Positions 44,417-53,377 of a DNA stretch of 64,000 nucleotides are shown here, piece by piece; the stretch's first letter is position 1, and the number at the start of each line of letters is the position of its first letter. The stretch is from Massilia yuzhufengensis (GTDB lineage: Bacteria; Pseudomonadota; Gammaproteobacteria; Burkholderiales; Burkholderiaceae_D). Below the pieces are notes generated by a model. That model was not told the origin of the DNA, ran no database searches, and saw nothing but the letters and a program-made list of their open reading frames with translations. The DNA lies in NCBI RefSeq assembly GCF_900112225.1, contig NZ_FOLD01000018.1:49376-113375 (forward strand), written 5' to 3'. The translations under genes and the position numbers were made by a program.

Positions 44417-47332
44417 ATGCAAACAGCACAAGACATTTCGATCAATCCACACGTCACTTCCGGCGCGTCGTCCACCTCCACGCCTGCGGAAATCGCGGCG
44501 CGCGGTGACTACCGTGTCATCCGCCGCAACGGCGCCGTGGTCGCATTCGAGCCGCAGAAGATCTCGGTCGCCATGACCAAGGCCTTCCTCGCCGTGGCCG
44601 GCGGCCAGGGCGCGGTGTCGGCGCGCATCCGCGAACTGGTCGAGCAGATGACCGGCAACGTGGTGGCTGCGCTGGTGCGCCGCCAGCCGAACGGCGGCAC
44701 CTTCCACATCGAAGACGTGCAGGACCAGGTCGAATTGTCGCTGATGCGCTCGGGCGAGCATGACGTCGCGCGCGAATACGTGCTGTACCGCGCCAAGCGC
44801 ATGGAAGAACGCCGCGCCGCCAAGGAAGCCGCCGGCGGCGCCGCCGTGGCCGCGCCGCAGATCCACGTGATCGACGGTGGCCAGCGCATCCCGCTGGACA
44901 TGAATGCCGTGTACGGCCTGGTGAACGCCGCCTGCTCGGGCCTGGAAAAGCATGTCGACGCCGACGCCATCGTCGCCGAGACCCTCAAGAACCTGTACGA
45001 CGGCGTGCCGGTCGAAGAGCTGCACAAGTCGGCCATCCTGGCCGCCCGCGCCCTGATGGAAAAAGACCCGGCCTACAGCCAGGTCACCGCCCGCATCCTG
45101 CTGCATACCATCCGCAAGGAAGTCTTCGGCCACGAAGTGCCGCAAGCCGGCGCCGCCGCCGAATACATCACCTACTTCCCGCAGTACATCGCCAAGGGCA
45201 TCGCCAACGAGCTGCTCGACGAAGCACTGGGCACCTACGACCTCGAGCGCCTGTCGAAGGCCTTAGTTGCCGACCGCGACCTGCAGTTCGGCTACATCGG
45301 CCTGCAGACCCTGTACGACCGCTACTTCCTGCACGTGCGCGAAACCCGCATCGAGATGCCGCAAGCCTTCTACATGCGCGTCGCGATGGGCCTGGCCCTG
45401 CGCGAAGCGGACCGCGAAGCGCGCGCGATCGAGTTCTACAACCTGCTGTCGAGTTTTGATTTCATGAGCTCGACCCCGACCCTGTTCAACTCGGGCACCC
45501 GCCGCTCGCAGCTGTCGTCCTGCTACCTGACCACCGTCGGCGACGACCTGGAAGGCATCTACGACGCCATCAAGGAAAACGCGCTGCTCTCTAAATTCGC
45601 CGGCGGCCTGGGCAACGACTGGACCCCGGTCCGTGCACTGGGCTCGCGCATCAAGGGCACCAACGGCAAGTCGCAAGGCGTGGTGCCGTTCCTGAAAGTG
45701 GTCAACGACACCGCCGTGGCGGTGAACCAGGGCGGCAAGCGCAAGGGCGCGGTCTGCGCTTACCTGGAAACCTGGCACATGGACATCGAGGAGTTCCTCG
45801 ACCTGCGCAAGAACACCGGCGACGACCGCCGCCGCACCCACGACATGAACACCGCGAACTGGATTCCCGACCTGTTCATGAAGCGCGTGATGGAAAAAGG
45901 CTACTGGAGCCTGTTCTCGCCGAGCGAAACCCCGGACCTGCATGACAAGGTCGGCAAGGCCTTCGAAGAAGCGTACCTAGGCTACGAAGCCAAGGCCGAG
46001 CGCGGCGAAATGACCGTGTACAAGAAGATCGAAGCGCTCGACCTGTGGCGCAAGATGCTGTCGATGCTGTTCGAAACCGGCCACCCATGGATCACCTTCA
46101 AGGATCCGTGCAACATCCGTTCGCCGCAGCAGCACATCGGCGTCGTGCACTCGTCGAACCTGTGCACCGAGATCACCCTGAACACCAGCGCCGACGAAAT
46201 CGCCGTCTGCAACCTGGGCTCGGTGAACCTGCCGCAGCACATGAAGGGCGACAGCCTGGACCACGTCAAGCTGCAGAAGACCATCCGCATCGCCATGCGC
46301 ATGCTCGATAACGTCATCGACATCAATTACTACGCCGTGGACAAGGCGCGCAATTCGAACATGCGCCACCGTCCGGTCGGCATGGGCGTGATGGGCCACC
46401 AGGACTGCCTGCACATGATGCGCGTGCCGTTCGCGTCCGATAAAGCGGTGGAATTCGCCGACAAGTCGATGGAAGCGGTCTGCTACTTCGCCTACCTGGC
46501 CTCGACCGAACTGGCCGAAGAGCGCGGCCGCTACGGTTCCTACGAAGGTTCGCTGTGGGACCGCGGCATCCTGCCGCAGGATTCGATCAAGATGCTGGCG
46601 GAAGAGCGCGGCGGCTACCTCGAGCAGGACACGAGCGAAAGCATGGACTGGAGCCTGGTGCGCAGCCGCATCAAGGAATTCGGCATGCGCAACTCGAACT
46701 GCGTGGCGATCGCCCCGACCGCGACCATCTCGAACATCATCGGCGTGTCGGCCTGTATCGAGCCGACCTTCCAGAACCTGTACGTGAAGTCGAACCTGTC
46801 GGGCGAATTCACCGAGATCAATTCGTACCTGGTGCGCGACCTGAAGGCCCGCGACCTGTGGGACGAAGTGATGATCGCCGACCTGAAGTACTTCGACGGT
46901 TCGCTGTCCAAGATCGACCGCGTGCCGCAAGACCTGCGCGACATCTACGCCACCGCCTTCGAAGTCGAACCAAAGTGGCTGGTGGAACAGGCTTCGCGCC
47001 GCCAGAAGTGGATCGACCAGGCCCAGTCGCTGAACATCTACATGGCCGGCGCCTCGGGCAAGAAGCTGGACGAGACCTATAAACTGGCATGGCTGCGTGG
47101 CCTGAAGACCACCTACTACCTGCGCACCATCGCCGCGACCCACATGGAGAAATCCACCAGCCGCACCGGCGCGCTGAACGCGGTCTCGGTCTCGGGCGCC
47201 CTGTCGGGCGGCCATGCAGCGCCAGTGGCCCCGGCCGCAGCACCGGCCGCCGCCGCGGCCGAAGCCGACGGCGCCGCCTGCTACCTGCGCCCCGGCGACG
47301 CCGGTTTCGACGAGTGCGAAGCCTGCCAGTAA
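44417..47332 (+). CDS. nrdA: Ribonucleoside-diphosphate reductase, class Ia, alpha subunit
   Basis: Reduces ribonucleotides to deoxyribonucleotides with NrdB, in the cytosol and under oxygen. I place the start at 44417, four bases after GGAGG, giving 971 residues; an upstream in-frame ATG at 44384 has no ribosome binding site. The N-terminal ATP-cone (YRVIRRNGAVVAFEPQKISV) mediates dATP inhibition. The core has NSGTRRSQLSSCYLTTV with one active-site cysteine and NSNCVAIAPTATISNI. The C-terminal redox cysteines are in FDECEACQ. It is longer than E. coli NrdA, partly because of an Ala/Pro-rich linker near the C-terminus. Confidence 0.95.
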   Translation: MQTAQDISINPHVTSGASSTSTPAEIAARGDYRVIRRNGAVVAFEPQKISVAMTKAFLAVAGGQGAVSARIRELVEQMTGNVVAALVRRQPNGGTFHIEDVQDQVELSLMRSGEHDVAREYVLYRAKRMEERRAAKEAAGGAAVAAPQIHVIDGGQRIPLDMNAVYGLVNAACSGLEKHVDADAIVAETLKNLYDGVPVEELHKSAILAARALMEKDPAYSQVTARILLHTIRKEVFGHEVPQAGAAAEYITYFPQYIAKGIANELLDEALGTYDLERLSKALVADRDLQFGYIGLQTLYDRYFLHVRETRIEMPQAFYMRVAMGLALREADREARAIEFYNLLSSFDFMSSTPTLFNSGTRRSQLSSCYLTTVGDDLEGIYDAIKENALLSKFAGGLGNDWTPVRALGSRIKGTNGKSQGVVPFLKVVNDTAVAVNQGGKRKGAVCAYLETWHMDIEEFLDLRKNTGDDRRRTHDMNTANWIPDLFMKRVMEKGYWSLFSPSETPDLHDKVGKAFEEAYLGYEAKAERGEMTVYKKIEALDLWRKMLSMLFETGHPWITFKDPCNIRSPQQHIGVVHSSNLCTEITLNTSADEIAVCNLGSVNLPQHMKGDSLDHVKLQKTIRIAMRMLDNVIDINYYAVDKARNSNMRHRPVGMGVMGHQDCLHMMRVPFASDKAVEFADKSMEAVCYFAYLASTELAEERGRYGSYEGSLWDRGILPQDSIKMLAEERGGYLEQDTSESMDWSLVRSRIKEFGMRNSNCVAIAPTATISNIIGVSACIEPTFQNLYVKSNLSGEFTEINSYLVRDLKARDLWDEVMIADLKYFDGSLSKIDRVPQDLRDIYATAFEVEPKWLVEQASRRQKWIDQAQSLNIYMAGASGKKLDETYKLAWLRGLKTTYYLRTIAATHMEKSTSRTGALNAVSVSGALSGGHAAPVAPAAAPAAAAAEADGAACYLRPGDAGFDECEACQ

Positions 47333-47339
47333 TGGATCA

Positions 47340-47377
47340 AGCGGGCTACCCGGCCTGAAGGCCAGGCAGCCCGCTTT
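47340..47377 (+). terminator. Inverted repeat between nrdA and nrdB, possible attenuating terminator
   Basis: Outer stem AGCGGGCT / AGCCCGCT, inner stem GGCCT / AGGCC, then only TTTC. The short T-run suggests partial termination at most, or an RNA stability element that sets the ratio of the two subunits. Confidence 0.5.
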
Positions 47378-47392
47378 CACCACTACCCTATA

Positions 47393-47440
47393 ACCGTCGT
47401 TCCGGCGCAGGCGGAATCCATGCCACTGGCATGAATTCCC
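47393..47440. repeat. Extragenic palindromic repeat, family A, degraded copy with insert
   Basis: CCGTCGT, stem TTCCGGC / GCGGAA with damage, then hairpin ATGCC ACT GGCAT. The CCCAAGTT tail is lost. It sits in the nrdA-nrdB gap. Confidence 0.7.
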
Positions 47441-47551
47441 CTAATTTCGCAGCATCTCGCTAGCGTATCGGTCCATCAGGACGACGAACAACCGAACAAA
47501 TCACTGGCCGTCCGCTCCCCGCGGACGCAGCCACGAAAGAAGGAACCAACC

Positions 47552-48661
47552 ATGCTCTCCTGGGACGACGAACAAACCACCGCGCCAGCCCCGCGCGCCC
47601 CGCAAGCCCCTTCGGAAGCCGCGCCTGCCGCCGCCGAAGTCGCCAAGCGCGTCAACGCCGACGACAAGCGCATCATCAACGGCCAGACCGACGTCAACCA
47701 GCTGGTGCCGTTCAAGTACAAATGGGCGTGGGACAAATACCTGGCAGGCTGCGCCAACCACTGGATGCCGCAGGAAGTCAACATGCAGCGCGACATCGAG
47801 CTGTGGAAGAGCCCGAACGGCCTGTCGGAAGACGAGCGCCGCCTGGTCAAGCGTAACCTCGGCTTTTTTGTTACCGCCGACTCGCTGGCCGCCAACAACA
47901 TCGTGCTGGGCACCTACCGCCACATCACGGCGCCGGAATGCCGCCAGTACCTGCTGCGCCAGGCCTTCGAGGAAGCGATCCACACCCACGCCTACCAGTA
48001 CATCGTGGAGTCGCTCGGCCTGGACGAGAAGGAAATCTTCAACGCCTACAACGAGATCCAGTCGATCCACGACAAGGACCAGTTCCTGATCCCGTTCATT
48101 AACACCCTGACCGATCCGGAATTCAAGACCGGCACGCTGGAAAACGACCAGAAGCTGCTCAAGTCGATCATCGTGTTCGCCTGCCTGATGGAAGGCCTGT
48201 TCTTCTACGTCGGCTTCACCCAGATCCTGGCACTGGGCCGTCAAAATAAAATGACCGGCGCCGCCGAGCAGTACCAGTACATCCTGCGCGACGAGTCGAT
48301 GCACGTGAACTTCGGCATCGACCTGATCAACACGATCAAGATGGAAAACCCGATGCTGTGGACCGCGGAATTCCGCGAAGAGATCAAGGTCCTGTTCCTG
48401 CAGGCCGTCGAACTCGAATACCGCTACGCCGAAGACACCATGCCGCGCGGCGTGCTGGGCCTGAACGCCCCGATGTTCAAGGGCTACCTGCGCTTCATCG
48501 CCAACCGCCGCGCCGTGCAGATCGGCCTCGATCCGCTGTTCCCGAACGAAGAAAACCCGTTCCCGTGGATGAGCGAGATGATCGACCTGAAGAAAGAGCG
48601 TAATTTCTTCGAGACCCGCGTGACCGAGTACCAGACCGGTGGTGCGCTGAACTGGGACTGA
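47552..48661 (+). CDS. nrdB: Ribonucleoside-diphosphate reductase, class Ia, beta subunit
   Basis: Carries the diiron-tyrosyl radical cofactor for NrdA. The 369 residues match class Ia. Diiron ligands are in [14 protein letters not shown] (E-x2-H) and DESMHVNFG, with the earlier carboxylate in the [12 protein letters not shown] region. The N-terminal 45 residues are an Ala/Pro-rich extension. The C-terminal end, which docks into NrdA, is GALNWD. The ribosome binding site is GAAGGAACC. It is 219 bases after nrdA, probably in the same transcript. Confidence 0.95.
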   Translation: MLSWDDEQTTAPAPRAPQAPSEAAPAAAEVAKRVNADDKRIINGQTDVNQLVPFKYKWAWDKYLAGCANHWMPQEVNMQRDIELWKSPNGLSEDERRLVKRNLGFFVTADSLAANNIVLGTYRHITAPECRQYLLRQAFEEAIHTHAYQYIVESLGLDEKEIFNAYNEIQSIHDKDQFLIPFINTLTDPEFKTGTLENDQKLLKSIIVFACLMEGLFFYVGFTQILALGRQNKMTGAAEQYQYILRDESMHVNFGIDLINTIKMENPMLWTAEFREEIKVLFLQAVELEYRYAEDTMPRGVLGLNAPMFKGYLRFIANRRAVQIGLDPLFPNEENPFPWMSEMIDLKKERNFFETRVTEYQTGGALNWD

Positions 48662-48682
48662 CCGGTTCCAGCATAAAATCCG

Positions 48683-48718
48683 ACGCCCGGCTGGGAAACC
48701 AGCCGGGCGTTGTTGTAT
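48683..48718 (+). terminator. Rho-independent terminator of nrdB
   Basis: Stem CGCCCGGCTGG / CCAGCCGGGCG with a GAAA tetraloop, followed by TTGTTGT. Confidence 0.85.
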
Positions 48719-48815
48719 GTGCTGCACGGCCCGGCCTTATGCATATCTGATTCTTGTTGTCGGGAAATTGCTATTAAAGCAAAATGCTCGACATCCCCGA
48801 ACAGGAAGGTCAATC

Positions 48816-49838
48816 ATGAAATGGATGCGTCGCGTGGTCATCGTGGTCCTGCTCCTCGCCGCCGGCCTGGTCGCCGCCGGCATGCTGACGGCGCTCGGCA
48901 CCGACAAGCCGGTGGGCTTCCAGGTGCTACAGGCGGCAGATAGCGGCGGACGTCCGTTCGCGGTCGCCGTATGGCATCCGACCCAGGCCCGGCCCCGTCC
49001 CACCACCTTGCTCGGCCTGCGGGTCATGAACGTGGCGCCGGACGCACCGGTGGCGGGGCAGGCGCTGCCGCTGATTGTCCTGTCCCATGGCAATGGCGGC
49101 GGCCCCGGCAGCCATGTGGACCTGGCACTGGCCCTCGCCAACGCAGGCTACGTCGTCGCGGCGCCCATGCACCGGGGCGACAACTATGCCGACCAAAGCG
49201 CGGCCGGCTCGGCAAACCTGTTCGGCGGCCGCAGCGATGAATTGCATGCCACCGTGGACTTCATGCTCAAGGCCTGGCCCGCGCATGGCCAGATCGACGC
49301 GGCGCGGATCGGCGCCTACGGTTTTTCCGCCGGCGCCTTCACGGTGCTCGCTGCCGTGGGCGCGGAGCCGGACCTGCGCAAGGTCGCGCCGCACTGCGCG
49401 GCGCAGCCCGAATTCGTGTGCGAGGCGCTGCGCGCCGCCGGCTCCCCGCTGGTGAAGACAGCGGGGGAGCAGGGTGGCAGCTTCGTGAAGGATGCGCGCA
49501 TCAAGGCCGCCGTCATCGCCGCGCCCGGCCTGGTGTTCACCGTGGCGCCGGATAGCCTGGCGGGGATTCAGGTGCCGCTGCAGTTGTGGAGCGGCGAGCA
49601 GGATCGCCACACGCCGTACGCGAGCAACGCTGCGCTGGTGCGCACGGCACTCGGCGAGAGGGTCGAGTTCCACACGGTGGCCGGCGCCGGCCATACCGCC
49701 TTCCTCGCGCCTTGTGGACTCATTGGTCCGCCGGCCCTGTGCCAGGATGCCGGCGGTTTTGACCGCAGCGCCTTCCATGCGACGATGAATACCGCCATCC
49801 TCGATTTTTTCAGGAAGCACCTGCCCGGCCAAGGCTGA
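48816..49838 (+). CDS. Exported or membrane-anchored alpha/beta hydrolase
   Basis: I place the start at 48816 behind ACAGGAAGG, giving 340 residues. The N-terminus has one hydrophobic segment (VVIVVLLLAAGLVAAGML), a signal peptide or anchor. The fold has the oxyanion strand LIVLSHGNGGGPGSH and the nucleophile elbow IGAYGFSAGAF, with the catalytic histidine in VAGAGHTAFL. It resembles the predicted dienelactone-hydrolase or PAF-acetylhydrolase-like group; the substrate is unknown. It precedes the DUF4256 gene by 31 bases. Confidence 0.82.
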   Translation: MKWMRRVVIVVLLLAAGLVAAGMLTALGTDKPVGFQVLQAADSGGRPFAVAVWHPTQARPRPTTLLGLRVMNVAPDAPVAGQALPLIVLSHGNGGGPGSHVDLALALANAGYVVAAPMHRGDNYADQSAAGSANLFGGRSDELHATVDFMLKAWPAHGQIDAARIGAYGFSAGAFTVLAAVGAEPDLRKVAPHCAAQPEFVCEALRAAGSPLVKTAGEQGGSFVKDARIKAAVIAAPGLVFTVAPDSLAGIQVPLQLWSGEQDRHTPYASNAALVRTALGERVEFHTVAGAGHTAFLAPCGLIGPPALCQDAGGFDRSAFHATMNTAILDFFRKHLPGQG

Positions 49839-49869
49839 ACCGCCGCTTCGACAACCCACCGGAGGCACC

Positions 49870-50421
49870 ATGCCGCAAGCACCAGACCTTCCCCAGGACC
49901 TGCTCCAGGCCTTGCAAGCGCGCTTCGACAAGCACATGCAGCGCCACGAGGGCATCGCGTGGTCCGATGTCCGGGCCAGGCTGGACGCCAACCCGGCGGC
50001 GCTGGCCTCGCTGGCGCAGATGGAAGCCACCGGCGGCGAGCCGGACGTGATCGGCATCGACCCCGCCACCGGCCGCATCGCCTTCTGCGATTGCGCGCCC
50101 GAGACCCCGAGTGGCCGCCGCAGCATCTGCTACGACCGCGCAGCGCTGGACGCGCGCAAGGAAAACAAGCCGCGCAGCAGTGCGCTGGAGGTGGCGGCCG
50201 GCATGGGCATCGAACTGCTGACCGAAGCGCAGTACCGCGCCTTGCAGCAACTGGGTGAATTCGACCGCAAGACCTCGAGCTGGATCGCGACGCCGCCGGA
50301 CGTGCGCGCGCTGGGCGGCGCCTTGTTCTGCGACCGCCGCTACGGCCGGGTCTTCGTCTATCACAACGGCGCCGAGTCGTATTACGCGGCGCGCGGTTTT
50401 CGCGGCACGCTGGCGGTGTAA
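49870..50421 (+). CDS. DUF4256 family protein
   Basis: A 183-residue cytosolic protein that is well conserved over its whole length: EATGGEPDVIGIDPATG, the SGRRSICYDRAAL segment, ENKPRSSALEVAAGMGIELL, and the C-terminal ALFCDRRYGRVFVYHNGAES. The family has no assigned function. The start follows GGAGGCACC. It may be co-transcribed with the hydrolase upstream, and a separate gene with its own ribosome binding site follows. Confidence 0.9.
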   Translation: MPQAPDLPQDLLQALQARFDKHMQRHEGIAWSDVRARLDANPAALASLAQMEATGGEPDVIGIDPATGRIAFCDCAPETPSGRRSICYDRAALDARKENKPRSSALEVAAGMGIELLTEAQYRALQQLGEFDRKTSSWIATPPDVRALGGALFCDRRYGRVFVYHNGAESYYAARGFRGTLAV

Positions 50422-50484
50422 CGCTAGATGCCGACTTCCCCTATGATGGCGGATTGACCAGTCAAACCATCCAGGAGTATCCCC

Positions 50485-52173
50485 TTGCACGCCAAGTCCC
50501 TGCCGCTGCACGTCCTCATGCTCGCCGCTTTGGCGGCGGCGTCCAGCGCCCATGCCGCGCCCCGGAGCGCCGGCCAGACCGTCTTCCAGAATAACTGCGC
50601 CAGCTGCCACAGCGTCGACAGCGGCCTGTCCTCGCGCGCGGGTCCCGGCCTGTTCGGCCTGGTGGGCCGCAAGGCCGCCGCGGTGCCCGGCTATAACTAC
50701 TCGAACGCGCTGATCAAGTCCGGCAAGACCTGGACGCGCGCCGAGCTCGACCTGTTCCTGGCCGATCCGGCCAAGTCGGTGCCCGGCACCACGATGCCGG
50801 TCGGGATCACCGACAAGAAAGCCCGCGCCACCCTGGTCGATTACCTGGCCACGCTGCAGGGTCCCGCCACGGCAGCCGCGCCGGCGACGGCTGCGGCGCC
50901 GCCCGAGCGCAGCGGCTCCTGGGACGACAACCAGCCCGGCAAGATCCACCACATCAAGCTGTCCGACCTGCCGCCGCCCTTCGCCACCGCCAGCGCCGGC
51001 AACGGCCCGCGCGTCGAAGCGCGCCCGAACGGCAGCCTGCCGGTGGTCCCGAAAGGCTTTGCCGTCAGCGTGTTTGCCAGCGACACCGACAAGGCCCGCC
51101 TGCCGCTGCGCGCCCCGAACGGCGACATCTTCCTGGCCGCCACCGCCAAGGGCGAGATCAAGCTGCTGCGCGCGAATAATGGCCAGTCGGTCGACACCGC
51201 AGAGGTATTCGCCAGTGGCCTCACGCGTCCCTACGGCATGGCCCTGTGGCCGTCCGGCGCCAACCCGCAATACCTGTACGTTGCCAACGTCAACGCGATC
51301 GTCCGCATCCCTTACCGCAACGGCGACCTGAAGGCGCGCGGCGCACCGGAAGTCGTCGTTCCCGAACTGTCCGAGACCAGCGGCGGCCACACCACCCGCA
51401 CCCTGGCCTTCTCGGCGGACGACAAGACGCTGCTGCTGTCGATCGGCTCGGCCACCAACGTGGCCACCGAGATCGGCCCCAAGCCGCCAGAGCCGCTGGC
51501 GCAATGGGAAGCGCGCCACGGCGTCGGCGCCAGCTGGGGCGTCGAGACCGACCGCGCCACCGTGATGGCCTTCGACGCGGACGGCAAGAACCGCCGCACG
51601 TATGCCACCGGCCTGCGCAACTGCGTCGGCATGCTGGTGTACCCGGGCACGGGCGACGTGATGTGCAACGTGAACGAGCGCGACGCGCTGGGCGACAACC
51701 TGCCGCCGGACTACCTGACGCGCGTGAAGCAGGGCGGCTTCTACGGTTGGCCGTGGTACTACATCGGCGACAACGAAGACCCGCGCCTGAAGGGACAGCG
51801 GCCGGACCTGAAGGGCAAGGTCATCGTGCCGGACGTGCTGATCCAGTCGCACTCGGCGCCGCTGGGCATGGCGGTGTACCACGCGCCAAAAGGCGCCCAG
51901 CACGCTTTCCCGAAGGAGTACGAGGGCGACATCTTCGTGGCGCTGCACGGCTCCTGGAACCGGGGCGTGCGCACCGGCTACAAGGTGGTGCGCGTATTCA
52001 TGAAGAACGGCGTGCCGACCGGGCAGTACCAGGACTTCATGTCGGGCATGGTGCTGAGCGACCGCGATGTCTGGGGCCGGCCTGCCGGCGTGGCGGTGGC
52101 GGCCGACGGCGCGCTGCTGGTGGTCGACGACGCCGGCAGCGGGGTCGTGTGGCGCATCGCGCCGCAGCGCTAG
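50485..52173 (+). CDS. Exported cytochrome c-fused PQQ-type sugar (L-sorbosone-like) dehydrogenase
   Basis: The start is a TTG at 50485 with AGGAG seven bases upstream, and no ATG in frame gives a signal peptide. The resulting 562-residue protein starts with MHAKSLPLHVLMLAALAAAS. Residues 28-128 are a class I cytochrome c domain with NCASCHS (C38, C41, H42). After a Pro/Ala linker, residues 180-562 are a six-bladed beta-propeller of the GdhB/sorbosone dehydrogenase type (ALHGSWNRGVRTGYKV). Electrons from sugar oxidation would pass directly to the fused heme. The PQQ supply is not encoded here. Confidence 0.88.
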   Translation: MHAKSLPLHVLMLAALAAASSAHAAPRSAGQTVFQNNCASCHSVDSGLSSRAGPGLFGLVGRKAAAVPGYNYSNALIKSGKTWTRAELDLFLADPAKSVPGTTMPVGITDKKARATLVDYLATLQGPATAAAPATAAAPPERSGSWDDNQPGKIHHIKLSDLPPPFATASAGNGPRVEARPNGSLPVVPKGFAVSVFASDTDKARLPLRAPNGDIFLAATAKGEIKLLRANNGQSVDTAEVFASGLTRPYGMALWPSGANPQYLYVANVNAIVRIPYRNGDLKARGAPEVVVPELSETSGGHTTRTLAFSADDKTLLLSIGSATNVATEIGPKPPEPLAQWEARHGVGASWGVETDRATVMAFDADGKNRRTYATGLRNCVGMLVYPGTGDVMCNVNERDALGDNLPPDYLTRVKQGGFYGWPWYYIGDNEDPRLKGQRPDLKGKVIVPDVLIQSHSAPLGMAVYHAPKGAQHAFPKEYEGDIFVALHGSWNRGVRTGYKVVRVFMKNGVPTGQYQDFMSGMVLSDRDVWGRPAGVAVAADGALLVVDDAGSGVVWRIAPQR

Positions 52174-52207
52174 GCACCACGTCATTGCGCGCATTTGGCG
52201 CGCCAAC

Positions 52208-52308
52208 GTAGGGTGGCCGGCTATACCGGCCGCGCGTTCACATCGCCGATGCGCTGCGGCAGATCACATCGGAGCTGGACGCGCGGCCGGGACACCCGGC
52301 CACCGTAC
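52208..52308. repeat. Extragenic palindromic repeat, family B, copy 3
   Basis: GTAGGGT, left hairpin GGCCGGC TAT ACCGGCC (52215-52231), GCGCGTTCA, about 35 bases, GGACGCGC, right hairpin GGCCGGG ACA CCCGGCC (52285-52301). The stems differ from copies 1 and 2 but the pairing is kept. Confidence 0.85.
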
Positions 52309-52422
52309 GAAGCAGACATCAACCCGTCGCAAGGCGGGTTTTTTTATCGCTTGCGCTCCATCATCACTGTCGAGCTTGCCGTGAACTAACGTAGCCGGAT
52401 GACCCACGACGGAGGGACGGCG

Positions 52423-53265
52423 ATGAATATCAGGGAGACCGCCAACGCAGTAACCCGCGCGGTGGAATGGGAATTCGCGCACTCCACCTATGCGCAGGTG
52501 CTGGCCGACGTGCCTGGGGCGCTGTTCCCCTACTGGGTGGCGACCGCGCACCACGAATTCCCCGGCATCCCGCGCGACGCGTCGTTCTACGCGCAGTCGG
52601 TGGAGGGCTTGATGATGTTCTTCGACTGCGTGGCGGCGGCCGGCAGGCGCTGCGCGCTGCCCTCGCGCGCTGCCGACTCGGTCTGGCATGCGTGGGCGCG
52701 CCTGGATGCGCCGGGCCTGGACCGCTTCTGCATCCGCCACTTCGGCCGTGGCATCCCGCATGTCGAGCGGGCGCACATGCAGGGCGATATGGGCCTGGCG
52801 CTCGCGGTCTGCCTGGTGCAGGCGCGCCGCCGGGCGTCGCAGCCTGCCGCCGGCACCCACTTGCCGCGGCTGTTCTCGCTCGATGGCCAACTGGGCATGC
52901 CCGGCGGCTTCGGCTACCGCGTCATCGGCGGCCTGGTCGCCTGTTCCACCCTGGACGAATTCGGCAATCCCGAGGACAAGCTGGGCTTCCCGGGCGAGCT
53001 GGCGCCGTACGCGCTCTACGTGTCGGGCCTGGTCAGCAAAGACGAGTACGACGCCGCCGCGCTCCCCGGCGGCGTGCGCGAGCGCCGCTGCGTTGCCGAT
53101 GACGGCGCCGCCATCATTGGCGCCGGCGTCTATCTTGACATCGCCGGCACCGACGACGACGGCGCAAGCGGCGACGGGGCCGCGCCGCCGGACGGCGGCA
53201 GTAGCTGGAGCGGCAGTGCATGCGGCGGCAGCTCCTGCGGCGGAGGCGGTTGCGGCAGCAGCTAG
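52423..53265 (+). CDS. Glycine-rich-domain-like protein with Cys/Gly tail
   Basis: I choose the ATG at 52423, six bases after GGAGGG, rather than the ATG at 52399; this gives 280 residues. The middle has the pattern ALPSRAADSVWHAW, FCIRHFGRGIPHVE, which resembles bacterial glycine-rich domain-containing (GRDP-like) proteins. The last 14 residues are CGGSSCGGGGCGSS, a short Cys-Gly tail that could bind metal or be modified. There is no signal peptide. The identification is moderate and the function is unknown. It has its own strong ribosome binding site and is followed by a glycosyltransferase gene after 112 bases. Confidence 0.7.
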   Translation: MNIRETANAVTRAVEWEFAHSTYAQVLADVPGALFPYWVATAHHEFPGIPRDASFYAQSVEGLMMFFDCVAAAGRRCALPSRAADSVWHAWARLDAPGLDRFCIRHFGRGIPHVERAHMQGDMGLALAVCLVQARRRASQPAAGTHLPRLFSLDGQLGMPGGFGYRVIGGLVACSTLDEFGNPEDKLGFPGELAPYALYVSGLVSKDEYDAAALPGGVRERRCVADDGAAIIGAGVYLDIAGTDDDGASGDGAAPPDGGSSWSGSACGGSSCGGGGCGSS

Positions 53266-53377
53266 CCACGCAACGCGGCAGGCCTGCGCCACCTTGCGCA
53301 GCCACTGGCTATGATGGTTTCGACAGGCCCGCTGCGCGCCGCGTTCGTGCGGCGCGTGCGTGGCCGCAGGAGACCGC

